Shown: positions 63,951-64,000 of the stretch, piece by piece
Numbering within the stretch: the stretch's first letter is position 1
How the letters are laid out: every line of letters begins with the position of its first letter
DNA from: Terriglobales bacterium
Lineage (GTDB): Bacteria; Acidobacteriota; Terriglobia; Terriglobales; Acidobacteriaceae
NCBI GenBank assembly: GCA_035561515.1
Contig: DATMXP010000019.1
Coordinates: forward strand, 148,782-212,781
Direction: 5' to 3'
DNA length: 64,000 nucleotides
Translations under genes and position numbers: made by a program
The notes under the pieces: generated by a model
What the model saw: the letters and a program-made list of their open reading frames with translations, nothing else
Databases searched by the model: none
What the model was told of the DNA's origin: nothing

Positions 63951-64000
<50 letters not shown>

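Overview
The window looks like a chromosome segment of an Acidobacteriota bacterium (Terriglobia/Koribacter-like). This is inferred from three family-level signs: two secreted VWA proteins of the type common in Acidobacteria, a very large TonB-dependent receptor with an N-terminal carboxypeptidase-regulatory-like domain, and several small secreted proteins typical of that phylum. No rRNA gene is present, so the taxonomy is inference.

Left part (1-18.3 kb): a truncated sensor histidine kinase enters from the left on the minus strand. A long plus-strand metal-handling cluster follows: TolC-type outer-membrane protein, CusB-type adaptor with two heavy-metal-binding motifs, NosL-like protein, CusA-type RND pump, lytic transglycosylase, two DUF2318-like cysteine proteins, a His/Met-rich periplasmic protein, an FtsX-type ABC permease with its ATPase, and small secreted or TPR proteins. 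An ICMT-like membrane methyltransferase, a sigma-like/VWA gene pair and a SAM methyltransferase complete this part.

18.5-33.9 kb: glucan metabolism (YHS-glucan phosphorylase fusion, PIG-L deacetylase, GlgX debranching enzyme), a second histidine kinase paralogous to the first, a cytochrome bc-type module (cytochrome c, Rieske, cytochrome b, nine-heme cytochrome), and on the minus strand a decaheme cytochrome plus a beta-barrel protein resembling an MtrAB-type porin-cytochrome conduit. Together these suggest respiratory electron flow to and perhaps across the outer membrane.

33.9-46.3 kb: mostly single genes, including the TonB-dependent receptor, an orphan HhH/PD-(D/E)XK-like protein, an Lgt-like protein, a second sigma-like/VWA pair, a CYCxC protein with a MauE/DoxX-like partner, and a small controller-type HTH regulator next to a perfect 20-bp palindrome.

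46.5-55.9 kb is the most interesting region. A tight plus-strand operon starts at a perfect 9-3-9 palindromic operator and encodes an XRE regulator, a Cas4/AddB-like nuclease with an Fe-S cysteine cluster, a long prokaryotic Argonaute with an apparently intact PIWI tetrad, a helical protein, an HEXXH metallopeptidase, a SAMHD1-like HD phosphohydrolase and a small basic protein, ending at a hairpin. It is followed by a PRTase-CE-like plus NADAR gene pair. I interpret both as defence modules; the Argonaute operon with a protease and a dNTPase-like protein is not an arrangement I recognise.

56.2-64 kb is mobile: a large serine recombinase, a minus-strand operon of phage/ICE-like genes with a recognisable promoter, and a tyrosine integrase next to the 3' end of a tRNA-Pro(CGG) gene that runs off the window. 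The defence genes are therefore probably cargo of a tRNA-Pro-integrated island whose left boundary is not resolved here.
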